A model generated the notes under the pieces. The model was not told where the DNA came from. It did no database searches and saw nothing but the letters and a program-made list of their open reading frames with translations. From NCBI RefSeq assembly GCF_902859705.1, contig NZ_CADIJO010000002.1:1-64000 (forward strand): 64,000 nt of DNA. Reading direction: 5' to 3'. This document shows positions 25,834 to 33,743 of the stretch, in pieces (within the stretch, counting starts at the first letter, position 1; every line of letters starts with the position of its first letter). The translations under genes and the position numbers were made by a program. The stretch is from Achromobacter deleyi. Its GTDB lineage: Bacteria; Pseudomonadota; Gammaproteobacteria; Burkholderiales; Burkholderiaceae_B.

Positions 25834-26840
25834 CAATGGAACTCCTCGCCCGCGCGCACCTTGCCGCGGAACACGTAGTAGGACCAGGCGGTGTACATCA
25901 GGATAATCGGAATGATGACCAGTGCCCCGACCAGCGCAAAGCCCAGGCTTTGCGGCGGCGCGGCGGCGGTCCAGATGGACACGTCGGGCGGAATGATGGC
26001 GGGCCAGATGCTGATGCCCAGGCCGCTATAGCCCAGGAACACCAGGCACAGCGCCAGCACGAAGGGGCCGGCGTTGGGCGCGCCGCGCACGCGCCGCACC
26101 AGGTCGAAGCCGGCGGCCGCCACCAGCAACGGCACGGGCAGGAACCAGAACATGTTCGGCAGGCTGAACCAGCGCTGCGCGATCTGCGGCTGCGCCAGCG
26201 GCGTCCACAGGCTGAGCACGGCGATCACGCCCAGCAGCGCCAGCGTCAGCGGCCGGGCCAGCGTGCACATGTGGCGATGCAGGCGGCCTTCGGTCTTCAT
26301 GATCAGCCAGGTGCAGCCCAGCAGCGCGTAGCCAATGACCAGACCTACGCCGGTGAAGAGCGAAAACGGGCTGATCCAGTCCCACGCGCCGCCTTGATAG
26401 GCGCGGTCCACGACCGGTATGCCTTCGATGTAGGCGCCCAGCGTCACGCCCTGGAAGAACGTCGCGCACAGCGACCCCAGCACGAACGCGCGGTCCCACA
26501 GCGGACGGTGGTGCGGGTCCGCCTTGAAGCGGAATTCGAACGCCACGCCGCGAAAGATCAGCCCCAGCAGCATGAACACCAGCGGCAGGTGCAGCGCGCT
26601 CAGAATCACCGAATATGCCAGCGGAAACGCCGCCAACAGGCCCGCGCCGCCCAGCACCAGCCAGGTCTCGTTGCCGTCCCACACGGGCGCCACGGTGTTG
26701 ACCATGACGTCGCGTTCCTCGGCATCGGTGACCAGCGGGAACAGGATGCCGATGCCCAGGTCGAAGCCGTCCATCACCACATACATCATCACGCCGAACA
26801 GGATGATGACGGCCCATATCAGTGCAAGATCGATACCCAT
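25833..26840 (-). CDS. cioB: Cytochrome bd-type (cyanide-insensitive) quinol oxidase subunit II
   Basis: A 335-residue membrane protein with eight or nine helices. The N-terminal block IWAVIILFGVMMYVVMDGFDLGIGIL and the following VAPVWDGNETWLV are the hallmark of CydB/CioB. Length is shorter than E. coli CydB (about 379), as in the CIO group. The start at 26840 lies 4 bases after the cioA stop, and the upstream extension in the same frame is only Arg/Pro-rich sequence. With cioA it forms a quinol oxidase that reduces oxygen without pumping protons and resists cyanide. Confidence 0.95.
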   Translation of the reverse strand: MGIDLALIWAVIILFGVMMYVVMDGFDLGIGILFPLVTDAEERDVMVNTVAPVWDGNETWLVLGGAGLLAAFPLAYSVILSALHLPLVFMLLGLIFRGVAFEFRFKADPHHRPLWDRAFVLGSLCATFFQGVTLGAYIEGIPVVDRAYQGGAWDWISPFSLFTGVGLVIGYALLGCTWLIMKTEGRLHRHMCTLARPLTLALLGVIAVLSLWTPLAQPQIAQRWFSLPNMFWFLPVPLLVAAAGFDLVRRVRGAPNAGPFVLALCLVFLGYSGLGISIWPAIIPPDVSIWTAAAPPQSLGFALVGALVIIPIILMYTAWSYYVFRGKVRAGEEFH

Positions 26841-26844
26841 GGCG

Positions 26845-28281
26845 TCAGGCTCCCTTGGCGTTGCGTGAGGCGGACGGAACATCCGCCGAGGTGGAGGCGG
26901 CCGACAGCGGCCGCGACGGCTGGCGCGGTTCGCCCGGGCCGCCGGACAGCGGCGCATGGCCAGGCGCCGGTGTGGGACCCATGCGGATCAGGCGCAGCAT
27001 GTACGACACGCCGGCGCCGAACACGAACAGGTACACCACCACGAACAGCGCCAGCGTCAGCGTCAGTTCGCCGATGCCGTGGCGCGTGGCGGCATCGGCC
27101 GTGCGCATCACGCCGTAGACGATCCACGGCTGGCGGCCGATCTCGGTGACATACCAGCCCGCCAGGATCGCCACCAGGCCGGATGGCCCCATCCACAGCG
27201 CAAAGCGCTGCAAGGCCCGCGACTGGTACAGCTTGCCGCGCCAGCGCGCCCACAGCGCCCAGGCTGCCAGGGCGATCATCAGCATGCCCAGCCCGGCCAT
27301 CACGCGAAACGACCAGAACACCACGGTGGCGTTGGGCCGGTCTTGGGGCGGATACGACTTCAGGCCGGGAAACTGGCCGTCCCAGCTGTGAGTCAGGATC
27401 AGGCTGCCCAGGCGTGGGATGTTGACGGCGTAGCGGGTTTCTTCGCGTTCCATGTCGGGAATGCCGAACAGCGTCAGCGGCACGCCCGCACCGGGTTCGT
27501 TGTGCCAGTGGCCTTCGATGGCGGCGATCTTGGCCGGCTGGTGCTTGAGCGTGTTCAGGCCATGGAAGTCGCCCACCACGGCTTGCAGCGGCGCCGATAT
27601 CGCCAGCATGGCCATCGCCATCGCGAACATCTTTTTCACGGCCGGGCTGCGGTCGCCGCGCAACAGGTGCCAGGCGCCGGACGCGCCCACCATCAGCGCG
27701 GTGGCCAGGAAGGCGGCGATGCCCATGTGCGCCAGACGGTACGGGAACGACGGGTTGAAGATCACGGCCAGCCAGTCGGTCGGCACCACGCGGCCGTCCA
27801 GGATCTCGTAGCCCGCGGGCGTCTGCATCCAGCTGTTGGACGCCAGGATCCAGGTGGCCGACACCAGCGTGCCCAGTGCCACCATGATGGTCGAGAAAAA
27901 GTGCAGGCCTGGCCCCACGCGCGACCAGCCGAACAGCATCACGCCCAGAAAGCCGGCTTCCAGGAAGAAGGCGGTCAAGACTTCGTAGGCCAGCAGCGGC
28001 CCGGTGACGCTGCCGGCGAAATCGGAGAAGAAGCTCCAGTTGGTGCCGAACTGGTAGGCCATCACCAGGCCGGACACGACCCCCATGCCGAAATTGACGG
28101 CGAAGATCTTGGTCCAGAAGTGGTAGAGGTCGCGGTACACCGTGTTGCGGGTACGCAGCCAGCAGCCTTCCAGCACGGCCAGGTAGCTGGCCAGCCCGAT
28201 GGTGATGGCGGGAAAGATGATGTGAAAAGAGATGGTGAAACCGAACTGTATTCGGGCAAGCAGTAGCGCGTCGCTATCCAT
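26845..28281 (-). CDS. cioA: Cytochrome bd-type (cyanide-insensitive) quinol oxidase subunit I
   Basis: A 478-residue protein with the CydA core. RIQFGFTISFHIIFPAITIG carries the His of haem b595, EAGFLGVMLFGW the conserved Glu, and HMGIAAFLATALMVGASGAWHLL the region of the haem b558 His, with its Met in the following helix. The periplasmic Q-loop is short (about GHWHNEPGAGVPLTLFGIPD), typical of CIO rather than E. coli bd-I. The last 45 residues are a Pro/Ser-rich cytoplasmic tail. It begins the operon cioA-cioB-DUF2474-mocR. The 277-base upstream gap contains the promoter and a terminator for the neighbouring minus-strand gene. Confidence 0.95.
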   Translation of the reverse strand: MDSDALLLARIQFGFTISFHIIFPAITIGLASYLAVLEGCWLRTRNTVYRDLYHFWTKIFAVNFGMGVVSGLVMAYQFGTNWSFFSDFAGSVTGPLLAYEVLTAFFLEAGFLGVMLFGWSRVGPGLHFFSTIMVALGTLVSATWILASNSWMQTPAGYEILDGRVVPTDWLAVIFNPSFPYRLAHMGIAAFLATALMVGASGAWHLLRGDRSPAVKKMFAMAMAMLAISAPLQAVVGDFHGLNTLKHQPAKIAAIEGHWHNEPGAGVPLTLFGIPDMEREETRYAVNIPRLGSLILTHSWDGQFPGLKSYPPQDRPNATVVFWSFRVMAGLGMLMIALAAWALWARWRGKLYQSRALQRFALWMGPSGLVAILAGWYVTEIGRQPWIVYGVMRTADAATRHGIGELTLTLALFVVVYLFVFGAGVSYMLRLIRMGPTPAPGHAPLSGGPGEPRQPSRPLSAASTSADVPSASRNAKGA

Positions 28282-28508
28282 GGCGGGGTTTTCCTGACTT
28301 CAAGGCCCGCGCGGGGAAACCGCTGGTAGGCGGCGCGCGCGGACAGGCTGGTGCCTGTAGCGTCAAGGTAGGCCGGCGACGATAGTTAGTACAGATTCAG
28401 AAAGCGCTGAAAAAAGCGGATCAGTTAGCCGATGGCAATAGCCGTTACCGCCGTATTTCATAGGGAAACGGGCAGTTTTTTACAGTAGGGGACAGACTGG
28501 CGAGTTAC
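28282..28508 (-). promoter_or_regulatory. Upstream region of the cio operon
   Basis: This stretch is AT-richer than its surroundings at 28380-28500 and must hold the cioA promoter (minus strand). I see no FNR-type TTGAT-N4-ATCAA box. No firm -35/-10 pair can be assigned by eye. Confidence 0.4.
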
Positions 28509-28543
28509 AAAAAAAGCAGCACAGCCGGATGACTGTGCTGCTT
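28509..28543 (-). terminator. Rho-independent terminator of the alpha/beta hydrolase gene
   Basis: On the minus strand an 11-bp perfect stem, AAGCAGCACAG (28533-28543) with CTGTGCTGCTT (28514-28524), has an 8-base loop and runs into seven T (28515-28509). It starts 16 bases after the stop of the gene at 28559. Confidence 0.9.
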
Positions 28544-28558
28544 GATCCGAGTCATCCG

Positions 28559-29245
28559 TTAGGCGCGCGCCGCCTCGTCGATCAGCGCGGCCACTTCATC
28601 GGCGCGCGACGCCAGCGACGCATGGCTGGCATCCAGTTTGAGCACCTTGCGCGGTTGCATGCGCGCCGACATTTTTTCCTGGTTCGCGGGGGTGATCATG
28701 CGGTCCTGGGTGGACAGCTGATACCACGACGGCTTGTGGCGCCACGCCGGCACGCTGATGGTGCTGCCAAAGGTGCTGGCCAGCGGCGCCTTCTGGGTCA
28801 CGGCCATCACCAGGGCGTCGTCGGCGCTCAGGTCCTGGCAGAAGCTTTCGTGGAATTTATCGGCGCGCAGCCACAGATAGCCGTCGCTGTCAGGCGACAG
28901 GTTGGGCGCCGCGGCCGGCAGGTCCTGCTGCGTGATGCCGCCCGGGCTTTCGCCCGCGTCCGGCGCGAACGCGGCGATGTACACCAGGCCGACGACGTTG
29001 GGCTGGTTGCCGGCTTCGGTGATGACGGCGCCGCCATACGAATGGCCCACCAGCAGCACGGGGCCGGATTGCTGCGCGATCATCTTGCGGGTGCGCTCGG
29101 CGTCGTCGGCCAGCGATGTCAGCGGCAACTCGACCGCGTGCAGGTCTTTGTGCCCAAGACGCGACAGGGCCAGGATGACCCGGCCCCAATGCGCGGCGCC
29201 GCCCCAGAAGCCGTGCGCCAGAATGATGGTTGGTGTGCTGCCCAT
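28559..29245 (-). CDS. Alpha/beta hydrolase
   Basis: A 228-residue alpha/beta hydrolase. The oxyanion segment is LAHGFWGGAAHW, the nucleophile elbow is GHSYGG (Ser near residue 84), and the late Asp/His region is TQDRMITPANQE then DASHASLASRADEVAALI. It resembles the small esterase group annotated as alpha/beta hydrolases related to plant methylesterases. The start at 29245 is chosen because it places the first beta-strand at the N-terminus. It is followed by a strong terminator and lies 94 bases downstream of an EamA-type transporter on the same strand. The substrate is unknown. Confidence 0.88.
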   Translation of the reverse strand: MGSTPTIILAHGFWGGAAHWGRVILALSRLGHKDLHAVELPLTSLADDAERTRKMIAQQSGPVLLVGHSYGGAVITEAGNQPNVVGLVYIAAFAPDAGESPGGITQQDLPAAAPNLSPDSDGYLWLRADKFHESFCQDLSADDALVMAVTQKAPLASTFGSTISVPAWRHKPSWYQLSTQDRMITPANQEKMSARMQPRKVLKLDASHASLASRADEVAALIDEAARA

Positions 29246-29339
29246 GGTGAGTCTCCCGACTGTGTATGGAGCCACGATCATGCTACGGGCGCACCCGGCG
29301 CGCCATGGGTTTTCGGCGGTTTGTTATCGATGGATACGA

Positions 29340-30239
29340 CTATGTCGATGGGGCGTCTTTGGCGGCGCCAACAGGCTGCAGCGGCCGGACGGCGCGGCGC
29401 TGCACGTGCTGGCTGAGCCAGACGCTGCCCACCACGATCACCATGCCGGTCATCTGCGCCGCGCTCAGGCGCTGGTCCAGCAGCGCCCAGCCCAGCAGCA
29501 CGGCGGTGACCGGGCTCAGGAATCCCAGCGACGACACCACCGCGGGTTCCAGCCGGGCGATGCCGCGAAACCAGATCACGTAGGTCAGCGCCGCGCCGAT
29601 CAGCCCCAGGTAGGCGATGCCCAGCACGTTCAGGGTCGTGGCCGGCGGCAGGGCCGGTTCGGCCAGCAGCGCCACCGGCAACAGCAGTACGCCACCCGCC
29701 GTCAGTTGCCACGAGGTAAAGGTCAGCGCCGACAGCGGCGGCTGCCAGCGGCGGCTGAGCACGGTGCCCAGGGCCATGGACGCCGCGCTGAACAGGCCGG
29801 CCGCCACGCCGACAGGGTCCAGCGCGGCCTTGGGGCCCAGCACCAGCAAGGCCACGCCGCCGATGCCGGCCAGCGCCGCCAGCACCGCCAGGCCGCGCAC
29901 GGGCGAACCCAGCAGCGCGCGCGCCAGCAGAATGACCACCAGCGGCTGGATCGCGCCCAGCGTCGCGGCCACGCCGCCCGGCAGGCGGTAGGCGGCCACG
30001 AACAGCAGCGCCCAGAACACCGAGAAGTTCAGCGCACCCAGGACAAAGGCGCGCAGCCACCAGATGCCCTGCGGCAGTTGCCGCACGGCCAGCAACAGCA
30101 GGATGCCGGCGGGCAGGGCGCGCAGCATGGCTACCGTCAGGGGGTAGCCCTGCGGCAGCATCAGGGTGGTGACGACATAGGTGCTGCCCCAGATGGCCGG
30201 GGCCACCGCGGTCAGGAGCAGGTCGGCGCTGCGGCTCAT
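29340..30239 (-). CDS. EamA/DMT-family exporter
   Basis: A 299-residue membrane protein with ten predicted helices in two EamA repeats (about 5-135 and 148-285). Typical elements are APAIWGSTYVVTTLMLP in helix 1 and LGFLSPVTAVLLGWALLDQRLS in the second repeat. Family members export amino acids, nucleosides or drugs. The gene is divergent from a LysR regulator, and the gap holds a perfect 11-bp inverted repeat (30347-30369), so its expression is probably controlled by that regulator. The C-terminus VGAAKDAPST is poorly conserved-looking. Confidence 0.92.
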   Translation of the reverse strand: MSRSADLLLTAVAPAIWGSTYVVTTLMLPQGYPLTVAMLRALPAGILLLLAVRQLPQGIWWLRAFVLGALNFSVFWALLFVAAYRLPGGVAATLGAIQPLVVILLARALLGSPVRGLAVLAALAGIGGVALLVLGPKAALDPVGVAAGLFSAASMALGTVLSRRWQPPLSALTFTSWQLTAGGVLLLPVALLAEPALPPATTLNVLGIAYLGLIGAALTYVIWFRGIARLEPAVVSSLGFLSPVTAVLLGWALLDQRLSAAQMTGMVIVVGSVWLSQHVQRRAVRPLQPVGAAKDAPST

Positions 30240-30346
30240 GGCGGGAATTCCTTGGAAGGGCAAGACGGGCCGGGCGCGGGCGCGGCCTCCATACCGACAG
30301 GCTAATTGAATCGCCAGGCCGCGATAATATCCATTCCAATGGCAAC

Positions 30347-30369
30347 ATCATTCACTGACAGTGAATGAT
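30347..30369. promoter_or_regulatory. Perfect palindrome in the EamA/LysR divergent region
   Basis: ATCATTCACTG-A-CAGTGAATGAT has 11-bp arms around one base, 16 bases before the LysR start. CCATT-CC-AATGG lies next to it at 30331-30342. This is a likely regulator-binding site for autoregulation and control of the EamA gene. Confidence 0.65.
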
Positions 30370-30384
30370 TACCCCGGGGAATCC

Positions 30385-31281
30385 ATGGATCATCTCACCG
30401 CGCTCAAGGTGTTTCGCCAGGTGGTGGAGCAGGGCGGTTTTGCGGCGGCCTCGCGCCAGTTGGGGCTGTCGCCGGCCGCCGTCAGCAAGAACATCGCCGA
30501 ACTCGAAGCCCACGTGGCGGCGCGCCTCTTGAACCGCACCACCCGCCGCATGAGCCTGACCGAGGCGGGGCGGCAGTACTACGACCAGGTCGCCCGCATT
30601 CTGGATGACCTGCAGGACGCCGAGTCGGCGTTGGGACCGCTGCAACAAGAACCCGCCGGCACGCTGCGCGTGAGCGCGCCGCTGTCGCTCAGCCTGACGC
30701 TGCTGGCGGGCGCCATGCCGCGCTTTCTGGCGCGCTATCCGCGCCTGTCGCTGGACCTGCACCTGGAAGACCGCCGCATCGACCTGGTGAAGGAAGGCTT
30801 CGACGTGGCCATTCGCGGCAGCGACCGGCTGGAAGACTCCAGTCTGGTGGCCCGCAAGCTGCTGACGCTGGATCACGTGCTGTGCGGCGCGCCCGCGTAT
30901 TTCCAGCAGCATGGGGTGCCGGTCCAGCCCGCCGACCTGCGGCGCCTGGAATGCGTGCGCTTCACGTTGTCGGGGCATGCCGATGAATGGACTTTCCAGC
31001 GCGCGGGGCAGGTCGAGCGTATTCCGGCGCGGGGCCGCTACCAGGTCAGTTCCAGCCTGGCGGTGTGTGACGCATTGCGGGCAGGGTTTGGCGTGAGCCT
31101 GGTGCCGCGCGTGTATGTGCAGGCCGACCTGGACCGAGGCGCGTTGCAGGCGGTGCTGCCGGATTGGGTGCCCGTGCAGACGGACGTCTACGCGGTGTAT
31201 CCGTCGCGCCGCCACATGGTGGCCAAGGTGCGGGCGCTGGTGGATTTCCTGGTCGAGGAATTGGGCGCGCCGGCGGCGTGA
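30385..31281 (+). CDS. LysR-family regulator divergent from the EamA exporter
   Basis: A 298-residue LysR regulator of the group with domain start MDHLTALKVFRQVVEQGGFAAA. Its helix-turn-helix (about 15-60) includes RQLGLSPAAVSKNIAELE, and the effector domain begins near residue 88 with AGTLRVSAPLSL. This is the DsdC/PecT-like subgroup that often controls divergent transporters or oxidoreductases. The start at 30385 is supported by GGGGAA 5 bases upstream. The palindrome at 30347-30369 lies in its leader. The effector is not predictable. Confidence 0.92.
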   Translation: MDHLTALKVFRQVVEQGGFAAASRQLGLSPAAVSKNIAELEAHVAARLLNRTTRRMSLTEAGRQYYDQVARILDDLQDAESALGPLQQEPAGTLRVSAPLSLSLTLLAGAMPRFLARYPRLSLDLHLEDRRIDLVKEGFDVAIRGSDRLEDSSLVARKLLTLDHVLCGAPAYFQQHGVPVQPADLRRLECVRFTLSGHADEWTFQRAGQVERIPARGRYQVSSSLAVCDALRAGFGVSLVPRVYVQADLDRGALQAVLPDWVPVQTDVYAVYPSRRHMVAKVRALVDFLVEELGAPAA

Positions 31282-31359
31282 GCCGGCCGCGCCCGTCGTG
31301 AGCAGGCGCACGGGCGCATGCCATCGCAAGCGCCCGAGCTCCAGGCAGGCGAGCAGGTC

Positions 31360-32106
31360 TCAGTACATATGCTGCCCGCCGTTCATGGCGACATTGCTGC
31401 CGGTCATGAACGCCGCCGCATCGCTGCAGATGAACGCCACCAGCGCGGCGATCTCATCGGGTTCCCCCAGCCGTCCCAGCGGAATCTGCGGCAGGATCTT
31501 TTCCTTCAGAACGTCTTCGGGCACCGCCTTGACCATCGCCGTGGCCAGGTAGCCCGGCGACACGGTATTGACCGTGACGTTCTTTCTGGCCAGTTCCAGC
31601 GCCAGGGCCTTAGTGAACCCGTGGATGCCGGCCTTGGATGCCGCGTAGTTGGTCTGCCCGAATGCGCCCTTGGACCCGTTCACTGATGAGATATTCACGA
31701 TGCGGCCCCAGCCACGGTCGGCCATCGGCCCGCACAGCGGCTGCGTCATGTTGAACATGGAATCGAGGTTGCTGCGCATGACCTCGTTCCAGTTCTCGTA
31801 GCTCATCTTGCGCAGGCTGGCGTCGCGCGTGATGCCGGCGTTGTTGATCAGGATGTCGATCTGGCGGCCGTCATCTTCCAGGCGCCGGGCCAGCGCCTGG
31901 CACGAGCCATAGTCGGCCACGTCCACCTTGACCATGTCGTAGCACCGGCCCTGGGCCGCCTCGTCGGCCAGCCAGGCGCGGGTGGCCTCTTCGCTGGAGT
32001 GGTACGTGACGATCACGTCGTGGCCGGCGTCGTGCAGCGCCCGGGCGATGGCGCGGCCCAGGCACCCCGCGCCGCCGGTGACGAGCGCCGTGCGCTTAGC
32101 GCCCAT
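31360..32106 (-). CDS. phaB: Acetoacetyl-CoA reductase PhaB
   Basis: A 248-residue short-chain dehydrogenase. It has the NADPH-binding TGGAGCLGRAIARAL near residue 10 (the usual GGxGGIG reads GGAGCLG), NNAGITRD near residue 88, the catalytic Ser in NISSVNGSKGAFGQ and Tyr-Lys in NYAASKAGIHG. The blocks NAGITRDASLRKM and PGYLATAMVKAVPEDV are characteristic of PhaB, which reduces acetoacetyl-CoA to (R)-3-hydroxybutyryl-CoA for polyhydroxyalkanoate synthesis. It overlaps the upstream phasin gene by 11 bases. The thiolase phaA is not adjacent. Confidence 0.93.
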   Translation of the reverse strand: MGAKRTALVTGGAGCLGRAIARALHDAGHDVIVTYHSSEEATRAWLADEAAQGRCYDMVKVDVADYGSCQALARRLEDDGRQIDILINNAGITRDASLRKMSYENWNEVMRSNLDSMFNMTQPLCGPMADRGWGRIVNISSVNGSKGAFGQTNYAASKAGIHGFTKALALELARKNVTVNTVSPGYLATAMVKAVPEDVLKEKILPQIPLGRLGEPDEIAALVAFICSDAAAFMTGSNVAMNGGQHMY

Positions 32107-32569
32107 GGCGCGCCCCGACCTGGGTGGCTTCCTGCATGGCCGTGCACGCCGAGGTCATCTGCTCGGAAAAGCTGGACCACATGCGCGTCAGCGGCGAGGC
32201 CGTGAGGCCGCCCGTGGCCGCAGCCGAGGCATTGCTGAGCCAGCCGCTGAAGGCTTCGCTGACACCGGCGGCCAGCGCCGCCTGGTCTTCGAGCGCGGCA
32301 TGGGTGATGGCCTGGCTGGCTTCCAGCTGGCATTGCCAGTGCTTGCGCGTGGCTTCGCCCAGGGCCGGAGCGATTTTCTGCCAGTTGCCGTCGACCTTCA
32401 GCGGGCCGAACGAGGCGAAGTACTGGCCTGCGGTGTCGCCGGCCAGGCGTTGGCCCAGCTGCAGCCAGCGCTGCTGGCTTTCCTGGGCCAGTTCGGCCAG
32501 GCGCTTGCAATAGGCGACATTGGCGCCGGCAAGATCCGGGGGCGTGGGGGCGGTTGTCTTCTTCATCAT
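32096..32569 (-). CDS. phaP: Phasin (PHA granule-associated protein)
   Basis: A 157-residue protein, almost all helical and rich in Ala, Gln and Leu, with amphipathic heptads through residues 15-140. Size, composition and position just before phaB identify it as a phasin of the PHA_gran_rgn/phasin_2 type, which coats polyester granules. The start at 32569 is fixed by AAAGGA upstream (there are two adjacent ATG codons, at 32569 and 32566). It overlaps phaB by 11 bases, so the two are translationally coupled. Confidence 0.82.
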   Translation of the reverse strand: MMKKTTAPTPPDLAGANVAYCKRLAELAQESQQRWLQLGQRLAGDTAGQYFASFGPLKVDGNWQKIAPALGEATRKHWQCQLEASQAITHAALEDQAALAAGVSEAFSGWLSNASAAATGGLTASPLTRMWSSFSEQMTSACTAMQEATQVGARHGR

Positions 32570-32613
32570 GCGTCCTTTTAAGAGAGTAATAAGGGCCAAC
32601 GAATACACAGGCC

Positions 32614-33741
32614 TCACGCCATCTGGCTGAGGGTCTTGCGAAAGCGCGTCAAAGAGAAGGCGAACAGGACGCTGCCGATCAGCGCCAACGCCAGGAAAGG
32701 TTGCCAGACGACGCTCAATCCCGCGCCGCGAAAGAGAATGGCCTGGCCGAGTTCCACGAAGTGGGTGGTGGGGGCGGCCAGCATGATGTTCTGCACGAAG
32801 TCGGGCATGCTTTCGCGCGGGGTGGTGCCGCCGGACAGCATCTGCAAGGGCAGCAGCACCAGGACGAGCAACATGCCGAATTGCGGCATGCTGCGCGCCA
32901 GCGTCGCCATGAAGATGCCCATGGCGGTGGTCGCGAACAGGTGCAGCGCCACGCCTACCAGGAACAGCGCCACCGATCCTTCGACCGGCACCTGCAACAG
33001 GCCGCGCACCACGAATGTCAACGATAGCGCAGCGGACACCAGTACGACCAGCCCCATCGACCAGACTTTCGCCAGCATGATCTCGGTGGGTGTTACAGGC
33101 ATCACCAGCAAGTGCTCGATGGTGCCGTGTTCGCGCTCGCGGATCAGCGCGGCGCCGGTCAGGATGATGGACAGCATCGTGACGTTGTTGATGATTTCCA
33201 TCAGGCTGCCGAACCATGCCTGCGTCAGGTTCGGGTTGAAACGCATGCGCACCGCCAGGTCCACCGGCAGCTCGGTCGGCTTGCGGTAGCGCTGCACGAA
33301 TTCGTTGATCTCGTCGGTGATGATCTGCTGGATGTAGTTGCTGCCCGTGAACGCCTGGCTCATGCGGGTGGCGTCCACGTTCAGCTGGATCTGCGCGGGG
33401 CGGCCCGCCAGCACGTCGCGCTGGAAATTCGGCGGGATGTTGACGGCGAAGGTATAGCGCCCGGCGTCCATGCCGGCGTCGGCCTCGGCCGAATCGATCA
33501 TCTGCGGCCGGGTGAAGTGGGGCGGGTAGAACGCCGACGCGATACGCGAGGACAGCGGCGAGACGTCCTCGTCGACCACGGCGATGGCGGCGTTGTGCAG
33601 CGATTCGGGCACAGCCGTGGCGGCGGTGTAGATCATCAGCGTGAACGACACGCCGATCAGCACCAGCATCATCGGATCGCGCGCCAGGCTCCAGAGCTCT
33701 TTCACCCCCAGCCGGAAGATATTGGCGGCATGTCGCAGCAT
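32614..33741 (-). CDS. yhhJ: ABC-2 type permease, YhhJ-like
   Basis: A 375-residue ABC-2 permease. One membrane helix lies near the N-terminus (about 24-42), then a large extracytoplasmic region (about 45-175), then five helices from about 178. IREREHGTIEHLLVMPVTPTEIMLAKV after the second helix is the classical ABC-2 signature. With the HlyD protein and RbbA it reproduces the E. coli yhiI-rbbA-yhhJ order. It likely forms the second permease of a heterodimeric exporter with the C-terminal half of RbbA. It begins 2 bases after the rbbA stop. The substrate is unknown; drugs or envelope compounds are usual. Confidence 0.9.
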   Translation of the reverse strand: MLRHAANIFRLGVKELWSLARDPMMLVLIGVSFTLMIYTAATAVPESLHNAAIAVVDEDVSPLSSRIASAFYPPHFTRPQMIDSAEADAGMDAGRYTFAVNIPPNFQRDVLAGRPAQIQLNVDATRMSQAFTGSNYIQQIITDEINEFVQRYRKPTELPVDLAVRMRFNPNLTQAWFGSLMEIINNVTMLSIILTGAALIREREHGTIEHLLVMPVTPTEIMLAKVWSMGLVVLVSAALSLTFVVRGLLQVPVEGSVALFLVGVALHLFATTAMGIFMATLARSMPQFGMLLVLVLLPLQMLSGGTTPRESMPDFVQNIMLAAPTTHFVELGQAILFRGAGLSVVWQPFLALALIGSVLFAFSLTRFRKTLSQMA

Positions 33742-33743
33742 GA

